Shown here: positions 4,742-5,172 of the stretch, in pieces | How positions within the stretch are numbered: the stretch's first letter is position 1 | Layout: every line of letters starts with the position of its first letter | From: an uncultured Clostridia bacterium | GTDB taxonomy: Bacteria; Bacillota_A; Clostridia; Christensenellales; Aristaeellaceae | NCBI GenBank assembly: GCA_947165745.1 | Contig: CAMVBO010000157.1 | Span: forward strand, 1-5,172 | DNA: 5,172 bases | Direction: 5' to 3' | The notes under the pieces: generated by a model | Seen by the model: only the letters and a program-made list of their open reading frames with translations | What the model was told of the DNA's origin: nothing | Database searches by the model: none | Made by a program: the position numbers and the translations under genes

Positions 4742-5092
4742 ATGAAAAAGATCGCAGCACTGGCCCTGGTTCTGGTCATGGTTCTGGCGCTGTGCGCCTG
4801 CGGCGGCGGCAGCGACGGCAAGAATCCCGCCGTGGGCACCTGGACGATCAAGTCCATGACCAACGGGGGAGAGACCTACAGCGTGGACGATGTTCCCACC
4901 TTGAAGGACTTTATCGTCATGGAGCTTCGCGAGGACGGCACCGGCACCATCACCTCCAGCGGCGAGACCACGCCTCTCACCTGGGACGGCAGCACCATCA
5001 CCGTGGAGGGCGACCCCGCCAGCTACAGCGTCTCCGGTGACACGCTGACGCTCAACAGCGACAGCTACACCTTCACTTTCGTCCGCAAATAA
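4742..5092 (+). CDS. Small lipoprotein, tandem family member 4
   Basis: The product is 116 residues, function unknown. The signal peptide MKKIAALALVLVMVLALCAC has the same lipobox cysteine C20, then the GGGSDGKNPAVGTW linker shared with member 2. The mature domain is the most divergent in its middle: the GEDY/SMLG segment is replaced by GETYSVDDVPTLKDF. It retains REDGTGTI, LTWDGSTI and a C-terminal strand ending FTFVRK. AGGAG is 8 nt before the ATG. It stands 107 bp after member 3, beyond a strong hairpin terminator, and is closed by its own terminator, so its expression is probably lower or separately controlled. No promoter was recognised in the gap. It is certainly a paralogue of the others; the lipocalin-like fold is only a suggestion. 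Confidence 0.9.
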   Translation: MKKIAALALVLVMVLALCACGGGSDGKNPAVGTWTIKSMTNGGETYSVDDVPTLKDFIVMELREDGTGTITSSGETTPLTWDGSTITVEGDPASYSVSGDTLTLNSDSYTFTFVRK

Positions 5093-5105
5093 GAGAAAAC
5101 TGTGC

Positions 5106-5141
5106 AAAAGAGCAGGGAGCAAATCGCCCCCTGCTCTTTTT
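5106..5141 (+). terminator. Intrinsic terminator closing the lipoprotein array
   Basis: AAAAGAGCAGGG (5106-5117) pairs with CCCTGCTCTTTT (5129-5140), a 12-bp stem with an 11-nt loop. It runs into five T residues (5137-5141), with a second T-rich stretch (5150-5160) beyond. This is a textbook rho-independent terminator and ends the array transcript. The A-rich left side might also let it work on the minus strand for a gene to the right of the window. Confidence 0.92.
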
Positions 5142-5172
5142 CGCGCCGATTTTTCTTTTTCCCATTAAAGTG

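Overview
The window looks like chromosomal DNA of a strictly anaerobic, GC-rich Firmicute, most likely an Oscillospiraceae/Ruminococcaceae-type gut clostridium. This rests on an oxygen-sensitive class III ribonucleotide reductase locus with NrdR-type operators, Gram-positive-style ribosome binding sites, and small lipoproteins with the MKKI...LCACGG leader common in that group. Taxonomy is inferred from style and was not searched.

Layout. Positions 1-1098 (minus strand) hold an anaerobic nucleotide reduction operon: nrdG (radical-SAM activase, TTG start at 1098), then nrdD (glycyl-radical reductase), whose N-terminal 113 residues lie in the window and which runs off the left edge. Positions 1099-1403 are a divergent control region. 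It carries a near-consensus promoter for nrdG-nrdD, two NrdR boxes 42 bp apart, a 14-bp-stem hairpin, and a separate extended -10 promoter for glmS. glmS (1404-3242, plus strand) encodes complete glucosamine-6-phosphate synthase, the entry enzyme for UDP-GlcNAc and peptidoglycan precursors. It has only a short leader and no glmS ribozyme.

Positions 3243-3459 hold a promoter and a roughly 98-nt leader that can fold, followed by a tandem array of four paralogous small lipoproteins (3460-5092). A strong hairpin terminator lies between the third and fourth, and another closes the array at 5106-5141. The four genes share almost identical first 66 bases, encoding the signal peptide and lipobox. Their exported domains have diverged to a common pattern (G-T/S-W/Y ... 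DGTG ... W). Their function is unknown.

nrdG-nrdD and glmS are ordinary housekeeping genes. The parts worth a second look are the divergent control region, the structured leader, and the lipoprotein array with its conserved secretion module and variable cargo.
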